Source: Mariprofundus micogutta
Lineage (GTDB): Bacteria > Pseudomonadota > Zetaproteobacteria > Mariprofundales > Mariprofundaceae
DNA: 52,175 bases
Reading direction: 5' to 3'
Assembly (NCBI RefSeq): GCF_001895085.1
Contig: NZ_BDFD01000019.1
Location: 1 to 52,175, forward strand
Under the pieces are notes generated by a model. The model ran no database searches, was not told the DNA's origin, and saw nothing but the letters and a program-made list of their open reading frames with translations. The position numbers and the translations under genes were made by a program. Numbering within the stretch: the stretch's first letter is position 1; each line of letters opens with the position of its first letter. Of this stretch, positions 7,576-16,814 are shown in pieces.

Positions 7576-8312
7576 ACAAGCCACAGGAACGAACAGAAAT
7601 ACTGATTGGTAAGCAGGGTCTGGACTATCTGCAGGAGATGCATGTGCTGATCGTGGGTCTCGGCGGAGTTGGCGGGGCGGCTGTTGAAGCGGTTGCGCGA
7701 GCAGGCATCGGCCGAATGACTATTGTGGACCATGACAGCGTAGGGCTGTCGAACATGAACAGGCAGCTGGTCTGTAACCACTCGACGCTCGGGCAGGATA
7801 AAGCCACAGCCATGGGTGCCAGAGTGCTCGATATCAATCCCGACATACAGCTCAATGCCCATGTAGGCTTTCTCAATAAGGATAATATCGAGTCCTTTCT
7901 CGACAATGGTGGTTTTAATTATGTCATTGACTGTATCGATTCCGTGGCATGTAAAGCTGAGCTTGTAAGTACCTGCCAGCAGTTGAAGATTCCCGTTGCA
8001 TCCAGCCTCGGCGCCGGCGGCAGGCTGGATGTTACACAGGCTGAAATCACCACGCTGGATAAGACCTATAACTGCGGCCTGGCGGTCAACCTGCGTCGCA
8101 AGCTGCGCCGGGCCGGTGCTTCGCTGGATTATCCGGTGGTATTTTCCGGCGAGTTTCCGATCAAGCCGCTACCACAGCAACCGGTTGGCACTGATCCGAA
8201 TTCGCTGCCAAGGGCAGTCAATGGCACAATCTCCTATATGCCAAACCTGTTCGGTTTCATGCTGGCAGGTTTTGTGATTAAACAGCTTATTGATCAACAA
8301 GTAACGACATAA
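7572..8312 (+). CDS. tcdA: tRNA threonylcarbamoyladenosine dehydratase (TcdA/CsdL)
   Basis: This 246-residue E1-like enzyme has a Rossmann GLGGVGG at 29-35, DHDSVGLSNMNRQ at 53-65 and the adenylation Lys of GQDKA near 77. TcdA cyclises t6A at tRNA position 37 to ct6A using ATP. The RRAGASLDYPVVFSGE and VNGTISYMPNLFG segments are characteristic of the TcdA branch rather than ThiF/MoeB. It overlaps the TatD-like gene at ATGA. Confidence 0.9.
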   Translation: MNKPQERTEILIGKQGLDYLQEMHVLIVGLGGVGGAAVEAVARAGIGRMTIVDHDSVGLSNMNRQLVCNHSTLGQDKATAMGARVLDINPDIQLNAHVGFLNKDNIESFLDNGGFNYVIDCIDSVACKAELVSTCQQLKIPVASSLGAGGRLDVTQAEITTLDKTYNCGLAVNLRRKLRRAGASLDYPVVFSGEFPIKPLPQQPVGTDPNSLPRAVNGTISYMPNLFGFMLAGFVIKQLIDQQVTT

Positions 8313-8331
8313 CAGACAGAGGAAGGTAAGT

Positions 8332-8640
8332 ATGTTCGGATGGAATAAAAAGAAAAAAACTGCATCGGCTCGTCATATTCTGGTTGCAGACCGCGAACAG
8401 TGTGAAGCATTGAAAGCCGAGATTGAAGCTGGTGCGGATTTTACGGAAATCGCCAAACAGCATTCAACCTGCCCCTCAGGCAAGAATGGCGGCGATCTGG
8501 GGTCTTTTCGGGAACGCCAGATGGTCAAACCGTTCAATGATGTGGTGTTTTCCGCTGAACTCAACAAGGTGCACGGACCGGTGAAAACCCAGTTCGGCTA
8601 TCATCTGATCGAAATTACAGAGCGCTCGGACAATACATAA
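8332..8640 (+). CDS. Parvulin-type peptidyl-prolyl cis-trans isomerase
   Basis: This 102-residue single-domain parvulin has ARHILV near 13-18, CPSGKNGGDLGSF near 47-59 and FGYHLIEI near 89-96. These are the PpiC fold landmarks. There is no signal peptide, so it should act in the cytoplasm like E. coli PpiC. A good ribosome site (GAGGAAGG) precedes the ATG. It ends the TatD/tcdA transcription group and is followed by a hairpin. Confidence 0.92.
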   Translation: MFGWNKKKKTASARHILVADREQCEALKAEIEAGADFTEIAKQHSTCPSGKNGGDLGSFRERQMVKPFNDVVFSAELNKVHGPVKTQFGYHLIEITERSDNT

Positions 8641-8641
8641 T

Positions 8642-8674
8642 CATCAGGGCAGCCCTCGAAGGCTGCCTTGATGC
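8642..8674. terminator. Hairpin between convergent genes
   Basis: ATCAGGGCAGCC pairs with GGCTGCCTTGAT around a short loop, directly after the parvulin stop. The T-tract is weak. It probably serves both the parvulin gene and the convergent membrane-protein gene. Confidence 0.6.
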
Positions 8675-8678
8675 TGTA

Positions 8679-9092
8679 TTAACTGCTGTGCATCTGTGGC
8701 AGCAGGAAACGCAGTGCCTCAAAAAAGATCCAGCGGGTAATCAGATACGTTATCGACAAAGCGATACAGCTGAGTGCCGTGACCTTCAGCTTCTCCATGG
8801 TTGTCGTCGCAGGGACGAAAAAACGGGGTATCAGAATCATTGCGCCGATCACACCGCAACTGAAACCCTGCAGCATAAACAGGAAATATTTCAGTGAGTT
8901 TGCAGTCTCAGCCAGGCCCGGGATGGACATAAACTGCGGCATCAAAAACTGGAAGATAATCAAAGGGGCATAAATAAAGGGGTATTCGCGCCATAACAGG
9001 CCGACCTTTTCCTGCCCGAACACATAGATGACGCCAGCCATTATATTGGCTGAAATCAGATACAGCGTAATCGAGATTAACTCACTACTCAT
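8679..9092 (-). CDS. Hypothetical four-helix membrane protein
   Basis: This 137-residue protein has hydrophobic segments at about 5-25, 38-56, 66-90 and 102-125. No recognised motif is present. Codon use resembles its neighbours and the frame ends neatly at the convergent hairpin, which supports a real gene. Function unknown. Confidence 0.65.
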   Translation of the reverse strand: MSSELISITLYLISANIMAGVIYVFGQEKVGLLWREYPFIYAPLIIFQFLMPQFMSIPGLAETANSLKYFLFMLQGFSCGVIGAMILIPRFFVPATTTMEKLKVTALSCIALSITYLITRWIFFEALRFLLPQMHSS

Positions 9093-9160
9093 ATCAGCCC
9101 CCCTGCGACCACAGACAGTATTCTGTTTGCTGCCAATCGGGAAGAGCGGGTATGTTCCCG

Positions 9161-9352
9161 TTAAGAGAGCTTATCTTCTTTCAGCTGGGCCAGACATGTA
9201 TCAACGACATTCAGCATCTCATAACCCAGTTGCACCTGCCCGGTATCAGAAGATTGAATCATCAGATTGGCGCACTCATGAAATTTCTCCAGTACTTGTG
9301 GATCATCCATCAGGCGGTCCATATCGATGACAATCTCATGTGACTTGCTCAT
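9161..9352 (-). CDS. Small acidic hypothetical protein
   Basis: This 63-residue frame begins MSKSHEIVIDMDRLMDDP. It is predicted to be soluble and helical, with no membrane or metal-binding motif. The composition looks protein-like, but the ribosome site is weak and I recognise no family. It sits between the membrane protein and the divergent DUF481 gene. Treat it as probable rather than certain. Confidence 0.5.
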   Translation of the reverse strand: MSKSHEIVIDMDRLMDDPQVLEKFHECANLMIQSSDTGQVQLGYEMLNVVDTCLAQLKEDKLS

Positions 9353-9452
9353 GAGCTTAGTATATCACACAAACCTGCACTGTCGTTGCAACATGCTAAC
9401 AGATGTGAAATTTTACTGGCCTTTGCATCTGATCGCCTTAATCTGCCGCACC

Positions 9453-10175
9453 ATGTTATACCGCCCTCTAATCCACATGAGTTTATACATACTGAGCCTT
9501 GCTGCCCCGATATCTGCATGGGCTGAAGAAAGCGAAGACGAATGGAACAACAATGTTGAACTTGGTGCTGTCAAAACCAATGGCAACACCCAGACATTGA
9601 CTCTCAATAGTGCAGCCAAGCTGGTGCATAACGGAAAAGTATTGCGCAGTACGATTACAGGCAGCGCCAACAATGCGACCAATAATAATGCGACCACGGC
9701 AGAAAAATATGCCGCCAGCCTGCAGGAAGACTGGAAAATCACTGAAGCCGATTACCTGTTTGTACGCCTTGGTTTCGAAAGTGACCGCTTTGCAGGCTTT
9801 CGCCGTCGTTACAGTGAAACGATTGGTTATGGCCGCGATCTGATTAAAACAGATCATTTCAGCTGGAACATTGAACTCGGTGGCGGTTTAAGGCAAAGCC
9901 AGTTCACAGATCGCAGCAAAAAGAATGAAGCTATTGCCCGCTCAGCAAGTAATATGAGCTGGGATATCAGTGAGTCTGCCAAACTAACACAGGACCTCTC
10001 CACCGAGGGCGGCAAAAGCGGTTGGGCTTCCAAATCAGTGACCGGTTTGCAACACAAGCTGAACTCCAGCCTCTCCAGCAAGATCTCCCTGAAACTCGAT
10101 CATAATAGTAAGGTTCCCGCCGGTACCAAAAAACTGGATATCGAAACGGCGATTACGCTGGTGGTAAACTTCTAG
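9453..10175 (+). CDS. DUF481-family outer membrane protein
   Basis: This 240-residue protein starts with a signal peptide ending around APISAWA. The mature part reads NNVELGAVKTNGNTQTLTLN and continues with alternating strands to a terminal phenylalanine (TLVVNF), typical of beta-barrel outer-membrane proteins. DUF481 proteins (YdiY-like, salt-induced) have this length and the GA..TNGNT opening. The start at 9453 gives a sensible signal peptide; a longer N-terminus from 9327 is less likely. The end meets the convergent small gene within four bases. Confidence 0.8.
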   Translation: MLYRPLIHMSLYILSLAAPISAWAEESEDEWNNNVELGAVKTNGNTQTLTLNSAAKLVHNGKVLRSTITGSANNATNNNATTAEKYAASLQEDWKITEADYLFVRLGFESDRFAGFRRRYSETIGYGRDLIKTDHFSWNIELGGGLRQSQFTDRSKKNEAIARSASNMSWDISESAKLTQDLSTEGGKSGWASKSVTGLQHKLNSSLSSKISLKLDHNSKVPAGTKKLDIETAITLVVNF

Positions 10176-10462
10176 GAGTTTCCGGCAACAGTCTGTGGAA
10201 AGTTTGCTGCATAACAGGCAATCCACTCAGCAGCAGCCTGGTTATGACTTAGCAGGCGACCTGACTTCTGCCACTGATCCCTGCGATAACATTCGATCTG
10301 ATACAGCTGGGCAATCATGCGCATACGAAAGCTGTCCGACTCAGTTGCGCCTGGCAGTTGTAGTCTAGCCTGTTGATGGCTGTGTCGAGTATCCATGTCC
10401 TTGTCCATGCATAAATCGTACCAACTACCGGAAATCTTCAAACGCGGAGTTGTTGCCCCCAC
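10172..10462 (-). CDS. Hypothetical protein downstream of the glycosyltransferase
   Basis: This 96-residue frame starts at a GTG 11 bases after the glycosyltransferase stop and overlaps the convergent DUF481 stop. The second half (RMIAQLYQIECYRRDQW...AAAEWIACYAANFP) looks like a helical soluble protein. No family is recognised. The close spacing suggests co-transcription with the glycosyltransferase. The start is uncertain; internal ATGs would shorten it by 18-22 residues. Confidence 0.5.
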   Translation of the reverse strand: MGATTPRLKISGSWYDLCMDKDMDTRHSHQQARLQLPGATESDSFRMRMIAQLYQIECYRRDQWQKSGRLLSHNQAAAEWIACYAANFPQTVAGNS

Positions 10463-10473
10463 AGGTAGAATTC

Positions 10474-11715
10474 TTACACCAGCCGGTTCTTGGCTTCTAT
10501 CCAGCGTGACATGAATTCAGTGCTGCGATGATGATGGTGGCGCAGCATCGATCCTGTAAAATTATTCTGCCGATGTTCGGCAAGTTTTTCTCTCAGCTGA
10601 AGCATGCGCCTGATCAGGGCTTCACCATTTTTTGTCTCATTAAACAGCGTCTGTATAATATTATAGCCATGCTGCTGGCACCGCTGCCACTGCACTTTAT
10701 CCTGATACAAGGCAGTTGCCTGTTCACTGAAGTCATCTGCCGAATCGGCTATCAAACCGCTCCATGGCAGATCTGCTGACATCCCCTCTGCTCCGATAGA
10801 AGTCGTCACATTGGGGGTTCCACTCAGCATGGCATCGGCCAGTTTGGTCTTAATACCTGCCCCGAAGCGCAGTGGTGCCAGGCATAACCTGGCCGATAAC
10901 ATCACCTGATGAACATCTTCTGCCCGTCCCTGAATAAAGAAGCCGGCTTCGGGTTTATGCAAGGCCATTGCTTTGGCTGGTGTATAGGCACCATAAATAT
11001 GCAGCTCAGCCTCGGGCAGGACATTTCTAATGCGCGGCCATATTTCCTGCTTCAGCCACAAAACAGCATCCCAGTTCGGAGCATGGCGAAAGTTTCCGAT
11101 CGTGACAAAATGTTGCCGCTGCTCAAAGGCCGGGTTTTCACGCTGGATTTGATGATCGGCAAACATAAACGGGCACAGATGTAATAGTGAATCATCAACA
11201 GAAAACTGTCTTTTCAGCAGTTCTATTTCATAGTCGGACACCATGATGGAGAGGTCCGAGCGCAGCATGGCGGCAATCTCCCGCAGTGCAACCTCATTAT
11301 GGAGATCAGGGCTATCCACCTTCGTTGCCACCTGAGCCTGGCGTTTCAATAGCTGATGTCTGGCCTGGCGCAGGCAGTGCAGATCTATGGTTTCAAGTAC
11401 GCGTAACGCATGCGGACATTGTCGTTCCACCCGCCAGCCGAACTGCTCTTCAATCGGGAATCGATCAAACACCACGATGTCCGGATTCATTTCAGTCAGG
11501 AATCTGTCAAATGTATCATCGTTAACAGCAATCATTCGCCGCTGAACCGAAAGGGCATCCAGATCGGCCATGAATTCTGATTCCACAGCTGTACAGGAAA
11601 ATGTCACCTGCCACTGCTGTGCACGAAAAAGTCGAATCAGCTCCATCATACGCAAGCCCGCTCCCGACGAATTCGGTTCAGGCCATACGCTTCCAATAAT
11701 CAATACATGCATCAT
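10474..11715 (-). CDS. GT-B glycosyltransferase (group 1)
   Basis: This 413-residue protein opens with VLIIGSVWPEPNSSGAGLRM, the GT-B N-terminal Rossmann strand with its Gly-rich sugar-acceptor loop. A nucleotide-sugar-binding C-terminal domain follows (FVTIGNFRHAPNWDAV, LHIYGAY, LAPLRFGAGIKTKLADAMLSGTPNVTTSIGAEGM). This arrangement matches family GT4-like transferases that build surface polysaccharide or modify glycans. The donor and acceptor cannot be read from the sequence. No other polysaccharide gene is nearby. Confidence 0.85.
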   Translation of the reverse strand: MMHVLIIGSVWPEPNSSGAGLRMMELIRLFRAQQWQVTFSCTAVESEFMADLDALSVQRRMIAVNDDTFDRFLTEMNPDIVVFDRFPIEEQFGWRVERQCPHALRVLETIDLHCLRQARHQLLKRQAQVATKVDSPDLHNEVALREIAAMLRSDLSIMVSDYEIELLKRQFSVDDSLLHLCPFMFADHQIQRENPAFEQRQHFVTIGNFRHAPNWDAVLWLKQEIWPRIRNVLPEAELHIYGAYTPAKAMALHKPEAGFFIQGRAEDVHQVMLSARLCLAPLRFGAGIKTKLADAMLSGTPNVTTSIGAEGMSADLPWSGLIADSADDFSEQATALYQDKVQWQRCQQHGYNIIQTLFNETKNGEALIRRMLQLREKLAEHRQNNFTGSMLRHHHHRSTEFMSRWIEAKNRLV

Positions 11716-11747
11716 CTGCGCACATTATCACAGTTGCCGCTCTTACA

Positions 11748-14153
11748 TCAGGCGGATTTATCCGGTGCCAACTGATCGCTTACCGTGCTCATCAGTTCAT
11801 CCGGCATAAATGGCTTCTTGATAAAACCGGATAATTTATGCCCTTCAAACTGACCCAGTACGTCATCTTCACTATATCCGGACACCAGAATAACTTTCAC
11901 CTCGGAGTTTTTTTTCTGTAATTCGGCAAAACATTCGATGCCGCCCATGCGCGGCATTGTGAGATCGAGCAGCACCAGCGAAATCTCATCCTGATGCAGG
12001 GCATAAACCTGAACAGCTTCTTCACCATGTTCAGCAGTTAACACATGGAATCCATCATCTTGCAGAATGGTAAGTGCCAGCTCCCGTACATCTTCTTCAT
12101 CATCCACCACAAGCACTGTACCAAGCTTCTCTCCATCCGCGTGCACCTCTGCTGTGACATGCTCATGCGGATGCTCTTTAACCACGCAGATCTCAAGTGC
12201 AGGAAACAGGACCTTGAATGTTGTGCCCTTGTTCAGCGTGCTATCGAGAAATATTGCGCCGGCATGGCCGCGAACAATACCCAGTATCGCACTCATCCCC
12301 AGTCCACGGCCGGTAAATTTGGTGGTGAAAAACGGATCAAATATACGTTCAGCCGTATCACTATCCATGCCACAGCCTGTATCGCTGATTTCCATATAAA
12401 CATAGGAGCCCGGATTCGGGTGATCGCCAAAACAGTGAGCCAGATACGCTTCATCAGCATCGATGGTGCCGGTTTTCACCGTGATCGCCCCTGTTGAGTC
12501 TGTAATCGCTTCTGATGCATTGATAATCAAATTCATGATCACCTGCTGGATTTGGGCGATATCTACTTCGACCATCGGTAAAGACTCATACAGATCATAG
12601 GAAATCTCCGCATGTTTGCCGATTGCGGACTCCAGCAGAGGGATGATTTCGCTGAGTGCCTGATTCAAATCCACCGTCTCTACAACAAAATGGCCTTTGC
12701 CTGAATAAGCCAGCATCTGATTGCAGAGGTCTGCTGCACGCCTGCTGGAGTCTACGATACGGCTCAAGTTTTGTTGCGCCGATTCAGGGTCATCGAGCAG
12801 GTGCCTGTCAGCCACTGCAGCACTGCCCATAATCGAGGTTAAAATATTATTGAAGTCATGGGCAATACCACCCGCCATCAGGCCGAGTGAGTCCAGGCGC
12901 TGCGAATGCTCTAACTGAGCCTGCATATCAATTCGTTCATTAAACAGATTAATTCTATCCAGGGCTAATGCTACATGCGATGCCATGGCAGAAAGATGTT
13001 CCAGTTGCGATACTTCCGGCGAAAACACACCTTCTTCACCAAAGCTGCCTGTGCCCAACACACCCAGGCGTTTATTCGATAAAATAATCGGAATATTGAT
13101 AATGGTTCTATTGCCCGTTTTGTTCACGATCTCTTTATTTGTACGCGCATCAGTGCGTGCATCCTCAATCACAACAGGACCTGTAGCAGAGGCAATGCCC
13201 TCCAGCACAGGATCTCCGGAGGTCGGCTTGGCTGGTAAACACTTATCGGGACCAATCGAAGCATCTCCGTTCTGCTTCGATGATAACAGATGCCAACTGT
13301 CCGGATCATCGCCACACAGATAGATCCAGGCATGTTGATAACCCAGTGCCCTTTCAATTTCAGCTTCTATTGCATGGATAATATCCATATGGCTTTCGGA
13401 CTGCTCCAGCGCCTGTGAAAGCCTTAGCAATGACTGCAATTGGGCCGTCTTTTCTTTCAGCTTATTTTCACTATCGAGCAGACGATCTTCGTTGAGGCGT
13501 CGCTCAACAACTTCTGATTCAAGGTGGTCCAGCAAATCGGTATTTTTATAACGCAAACGCATGCTTTCCCTGACAGATTTATATTGTCGCCTGTTTAAGG
13601 CCCACATCAGTGCAATGTAAAGCATTATCAATATACCGGCAGATACCTGAACGGCCTCGTGTTGCAGAACCATCCATATCGCAGGTATAGCAAAACAACC
13701 AATAATAAATACCCGGTATGTCACCATCGAGCTGGAGTAGGTCGCAAGTGCTCCGGCAGACACTCCCGACAGAATCATGACAATAAACATCTGATAGGTA
13801 ACATCTAACTGCTGTAGAAAGAGCAGAGCGCCACCACCCCATGTCAGACCGGCGGCCAGGGTAATCAGCGTAAATCGCTGCAGCCATCGTTCAGGCTGCA
13901 AGCCATTGCGCTCCGCATGTGACCGGTATGACCTGATCAAAACCAGACGTGTGATATTGATGACGCAGATGACAATAAACCAGCCGGCAAGCTGGAGCGC
14001 ATTCAAGTGACCCCACAACACATATGTTACAACGGCTGACACGATTGTGGATGAAGCAAAGGTCTGCGGTGCCTGACTGAATAACAGCAACAACTGCTCA
14101 CGCATGATCATCATTGCTGTTCGATCCTTTACTTTTTCCATCACTGCACTCAT
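11748..14153 (-). CDS. Membrane hybrid histidine kinase with GAF and receiver domains
   Basis: The 801-residue protein has six or so transmembrane helices in its first 185 residues and a coiled coil near 200-250. A GAF domain (about 255-400) follows, then a HisKA dimerisation box with the phospho-acceptor His432 (GGIAHDFNNILT). The HATPase domain has NLIINASEA, DTGCGMD and GRGLGMSAILGIV. A C-terminal receiver domain (VLVVDDEED, LVLLDLTMPRMGG) ends the protein. It is likely to phosphorelay from His to its own Asp. The ligand is unknown and no partner regulator is adjacent. Confidence 0.9.
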   Translation of the reverse strand: MSAVMEKVKDRTAMMIMREQLLLLFSQAPQTFASSTIVSAVVTYVLWGHLNALQLAGWFIVICVINITRLVLIRSYRSHAERNGLQPERWLQRFTLITLAAGLTWGGGALLFLQQLDVTYQMFIVMILSGVSAGALATYSSSMVTYRVFIIGCFAIPAIWMVLQHEAVQVSAGILIMLYIALMWALNRRQYKSVRESMRLRYKNTDLLDHLESEVVERRLNEDRLLDSENKLKEKTAQLQSLLRLSQALEQSESHMDIIHAIEAEIERALGYQHAWIYLCGDDPDSWHLLSSKQNGDASIGPDKCLPAKPTSGDPVLEGIASATGPVVIEDARTDARTNKEIVNKTGNRTIINIPIILSNKRLGVLGTGSFGEEGVFSPEVSQLEHLSAMASHVALALDRINLFNERIDMQAQLEHSQRLDSLGLMAGGIAHDFNNILTSIMGSAAVADRHLLDDPESAQQNLSRIVDSSRRAADLCNQMLAYSGKGHFVVETVDLNQALSEIIPLLESAIGKHAEISYDLYESLPMVEVDIAQIQQVIMNLIINASEAITDSTGAITVKTGTIDADEAYLAHCFGDHPNPGSYVYMEISDTGCGMDSDTAERIFDPFFTTKFTGRGLGMSAILGIVRGHAGAIFLDSTLNKGTTFKVLFPALEICVVKEHPHEHVTAEVHADGEKLGTVLVVDDEEDVRELALTILQDDGFHVLTAEHGEEAVQVYALHQDEISLVLLDLTMPRMGGIECFAELQKKNSEVKVILVSGYSEDDVLGQFEGHKLSGFIKKPFMPDELMSTVSDQLAPDKSA

Positions 14154-14288
14154 TCCCTACTTACAGCAAGCTCAATGCCATAAAATGAACAGCATTGATT
14201 CGGATGCCCGAATAGCCAGAATCAGGGGACACGAATAATGTCCTCCCGTGTGCTTTCAGCATGCCAGGGCAAAACTCAGGAGTTTGCT

Positions 14289-15248
14289 ATGCCTATCATC
14301 ACTTTTCAGGGTAAGCAGTACGAGTGTGACAGTGATACACCGATTCTCGACAGTCTGCTTGCCCGGGGCGTTAATGTTCCCTGTGGTTGCCGCGGCGGTA
14401 TCTGTCAGGCATGTATGCTCAAGGCAACCAGTGGTAAACCTACTGAGCTTTCGCAGACCGGCATCGAGAAAAAACTCAAAGATAAGAATTACTTTCTATC
14501 CTGCCTGTGCAAAGCTGAATCAGATATGGAAGTGCAACTCCCTGACCCGTCGGACAAATATCACTCCTCTATCGTGTATGAAAAAGAGTACCTGAATGCT
14601 TCCGTTGTGCGTTTGCGCTGCAGCCGACCGGAAGGATTCACCTATCAACCGGGTCAATTTGTAAATCTTATGCAACCGGAGCAGGCACTTGTACGTAGCT
14701 ATTCCTTAGCCAGCACCAGTGATGACAATTTTCTTGAATTTCATATTCGTTTGATTCATGACGGCCGCATGAGTAACTGGATTGCTGATACAGTTGAAAA
14801 CGGGACGTTTATATTTGTTTCAGATGCCATGGGCAGCTGTTATTACAACAGTGCCTGCGAGGCCTCCCCCTTACTATTAGCTGGCACCGGTACCGGTCTG
14901 GCACCGCTGTACGGTATTCTTCGCAATGCGCTTGCTTCAGGCCATCAACAGGAGGTGTATCTATTACACGGCGGCCTGAGCAGCGAAGGTCTTTACTATC
15001 AGGAGCAATTACAGTTTATAGCGCAGCAAAGGGACAACTTCACTTACCAACCATGCGTATTGCATGGCCCGGCACCTGAGTCAGGGGTGCAAGGCTCAAT
15101 CGATGAGCAGTTGCGACTGGTGCTCAACACCAGACAGGACTGGCGTCTGTTTCTTTGCGGTGATACGGAAATGGTCAATGCCATGCGCAATGTATGTCTT
15201 GAGCATGGCATTAATGAATCCGATATTCATACGGATTCATTCGGGTAA
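14289..15248 (+). CDS. [2Fe-2S] ferredoxin-linked FAD/NAD(P)H oxidoreductase
   Basis: This 319-residue protein starts at the ATG after CAGGAGTTTGCT. An N-terminal plant-type ferredoxin domain has C34-x4-C39-x2-C42 and a fourth ligand near C72. A ferredoxin-reductase module follows, with RSYSLAS for FAD binding and LLAGTGTGLAPLYGIL for NAD(P)H binding. The order 2Fe-2S, FAD, NAD matches the reductase subunits of aromatic oxygenases (BenC type) and CDP-glucoseen reductase. No oxygenase component is nearby, so the electron acceptor is unknown. Confidence 0.9.
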   Translation: MPIITFQGKQYECDSDTPILDSLLARGVNVPCGCRGGICQACMLKATSGKPTELSQTGIEKKLKDKNYFLSCLCKAESDMEVQLPDPSDKYHSSIVYEKEYLNASVVRLRCSRPEGFTYQPGQFVNLMQPEQALVRSYSLASTSDDNFLEFHIRLIHDGRMSNWIADTVENGTFIFVSDAMGSCYYNSACEASPLLLAGTGTGLAPLYGILRNALASGHQQEVYLLHGGLSSEGLYYQEQLQFIAQQRDNFTYQPCVLHGPAPESGVQGSIDEQLRLVLNTRQDWRLFLCGDTEMVNAMRNVCLEHGINESDIHTDSFG

Positions 15249-15293
15249 TCAGGCTGTAATACGATTACTTTGAACTGTTGAATCCACAAAGTG

Positions 15294-15411
15294 CAATACC
15301 CATTGCTCTCTGCAGGATTGTTTTCACTATCGCGGATTAAAGAGCAATACCCATTGCTCTCTGCAGGATTGTTTTCACTATCGCGGATTAAAGAGCAATA
15401 CCCATTGCTCT
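15294..15411. repeat. 51-bp tandem repeat (2.3 copies) with hairpin core
   Basis: Two identical 51-base copies (15294-15344 and 15345-15395) and 16 bases of a third lie between convergent genes. Each unit boundary carries GAGCAAT, ACCC loop, ATTGCTC, so the array holds three hairpins; in the first copy the initial GAG is GTG. Because 51 is divisible by three the array is open in one frame, but this is not taken as coding. Confidence 0.95.
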
Positions 15412-15418
15412 TTAATCC
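15385..15418. terminator. Bidirectional terminator hairpin at the end of the tandem repeat
   Basis: GGATTAAAGAGCAAT and its exact reverse complement flank a 4-base loop, a perfect 15-bp stem. It overlaps the stop codon of the convergent EF-hand gene and follows the oxidoreductase gene. The stem is AT-rich and has no long T-tract. Confidence 0.7.
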
Positions 15419-15906
15419 TTGCTGTTACTATCTTTCTGGCTGCTTTCCATCTCGATTTTTTTGCGCTGCCAGTGGGCGATCATCTCATCACGCGTAATGA
15501 CTTCGTCTTCATCACGGTCAATAAATCGAAATTCTGCACGACGAAACTTGAGTTTTTCGTCTGTGCTGACATGTCCGTCTTTATTGCTGTCCCACTTCTT
15601 CATGATGTTATCGATAAGTTTTGGTTTGACGCTGCTTTTCAGAACATCCGGGCGTTTGGCATAACGGAAATGAAACATCTCTTCGCCACTTAGCACACCA
15701 TCTCCATCAGTATCAATCGTACCGAACTGGTGCATCACGGCGCGTTCAAATTCTGCACCATCGATTGTATTGCTATGATCAACATCCAGTGTAGCCATCT
15801 GCCGGTCTGCTATCTCTTCAGGAGCGTAGGTTGGCAGCGGCATTGCTGCTGCATATTCAGGCACAGCAACAAACAGGCCTGCAGCAATTAAAACAAACTT
15901 CTTCAT
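15412..15906 (-). CDS. Secreted EF-hand calcium-binding protein (four loops)
   Basis: This 164-residue protein has a signal peptide (MKKFVLIAAGLFVAVPEYAAA). Four EF-hand loops follow: DVDHSNTIDGAE near 41, DTDGDGVLSGEE near 65, DSNKDGHVSTDE near 106 and DRDEDEVITRDE near 134. Loop positions 1, 3, 5 and 12 are mostly acidic or polar, as needed for Ca2+. It is presumably periplasmic. Its stop codon lies in the terminator hairpin. A second EF-hand gene lies about 0.9 kb away on the same strand. Confidence 0.88.
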   Translation of the reverse strand: MKKFVLIAAGLFVAVPEYAAAMPLPTYAPEEIADRQMATLDVDHSNTIDGAEFERAVMHQFGTIDTDGDGVLSGEEMFHFRYAKRPDVLKSSVKPKLIDNIMKKWDSNKDGHVSTDEKLKFRRAEFRFIDRDEDEVITRDEMIAHWQRKKIEMESSQKDSNSKD

Positions 15907-16087
15907 GATACTTCCTTTTTAAATAACGTTGTTTATGACACGATCAATGTACTAGCGGCAACAATAACCTATGAAACTCTGCTTATACACAAAAGAAACC
16001 CGTGCCGGTTGCGAAATCATAGCGGCCGCATCTTATTAGTAAATTAATATGTAATTAAATCTCTTCCGGGAACTGCGAGATTTCACA

Positions 16088-16732
16088 TCAAATCGATACG
16101 ATAACCCTGGGTAAAGGCAGCAAATATACAGCCAGCCCCACCGCAGCATATAACAGCAGGTATGAGAACCAGGATGAACGGCTGAAAAAGGTCAACGCCG
16201 AACCAAAAGACTCTTTTATCGAGGCCCCAATAAAATTCACACTGTAGAATTCATCCAGCAACAGATGAAGGATATAACCACCCGCCACAAATGCGGCCAG
16301 CAGCCAGGCAAAGTCCAACGGTAAGGCAAGCAGATAATGCGCCAGTGAAAATGCGGTGAAGCCAAACAGCAGGGCTGCCGGAACCGAATGAAACAGGCCG
16401 CGATGTTCAGTGATTCTGGCAAAGATAGCATAGACAACATAACGAATGCACAGAGCGCCCATCAATGCCAAGCCTAACAGATAGAGTAAATTCATCTGTC
16501 CCTGAAAAATAAGGGTGATCGACAGTGCTACGGCAAAGCTGAGTATATTAAATACCAGACGGGTGGGAATAGAGTGGTCGGAATCAATGTCGGGAAGAAT
16601 CCCGGCCAGGCTACCCACGACTGACAATACCAGTGCCTGAGAAGAATCAACCAGGCCTGCCTCCATGCAGATGACACTTGCCGTCAAAGAACCCGCAGCA
16701 GCAACAGTTATATGCGTTTGAAAACTGGCCAT
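16088..16732 (-). CDS. YdjM/DUF457-like membrane-bound metal-dependent hydrolase
   Basis: This 214-residue integral membrane protein carries the family's conserved polar motifs: HITVAAAGS near 7, GILPDIDSDHS near 44-54, ITEHRGLFHSVPAALLFG near 111-128 and HLLLDEF near 155-161. The H/D/E residues form the predicted metal site shared with the YdjM (LexA-regulated) family and phospholipase C-like membrane hydrolases. Its substrate is unknown. It lies between two EF-hand genes on the same strand, with an AGGTGAT ribosome site. Confidence 0.82.
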   Translation of the reverse strand: MASFQTHITVAAAGSLTASVICMEAGLVDSSQALVLSVVGSLAGILPDIDSDHSIPTRLVFNILSFAVALSITLIFQGQMNLLYLLGLALMGALCIRYVVYAIFARITEHRGLFHSVPAALLFGFTAFSLAHYLLALPLDFAWLLAAFVAGGYILHLLLDEFYSVNFIGASIKESFGSALTFFSRSSWFSYLLLYAAVGLAVYLLPLPRVIVSI

Positions 16733-16814
16733 ATCACCTCCGGTATGGAGATCTATTATTGGAACACATTATCTGATTGCCGTGAGCCTGCTCACCAGCT
16801 GCACACTTTTCTAT

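Noticed and set aside
15294-15411. CRISPR array
   Set aside because: The repeat is contiguous without spacers and no cas genes are nearby; it is a simple tandem duplication.
15291-15497. A repeat-containing small protein (LLSAGLFSLSRIKEQYP repeated)
   Set aside because: The 51-base unit is a multiple of three, so the frame stays open by chance. It overlaps the EF-hand gene on the other strand and has no ribosome site.
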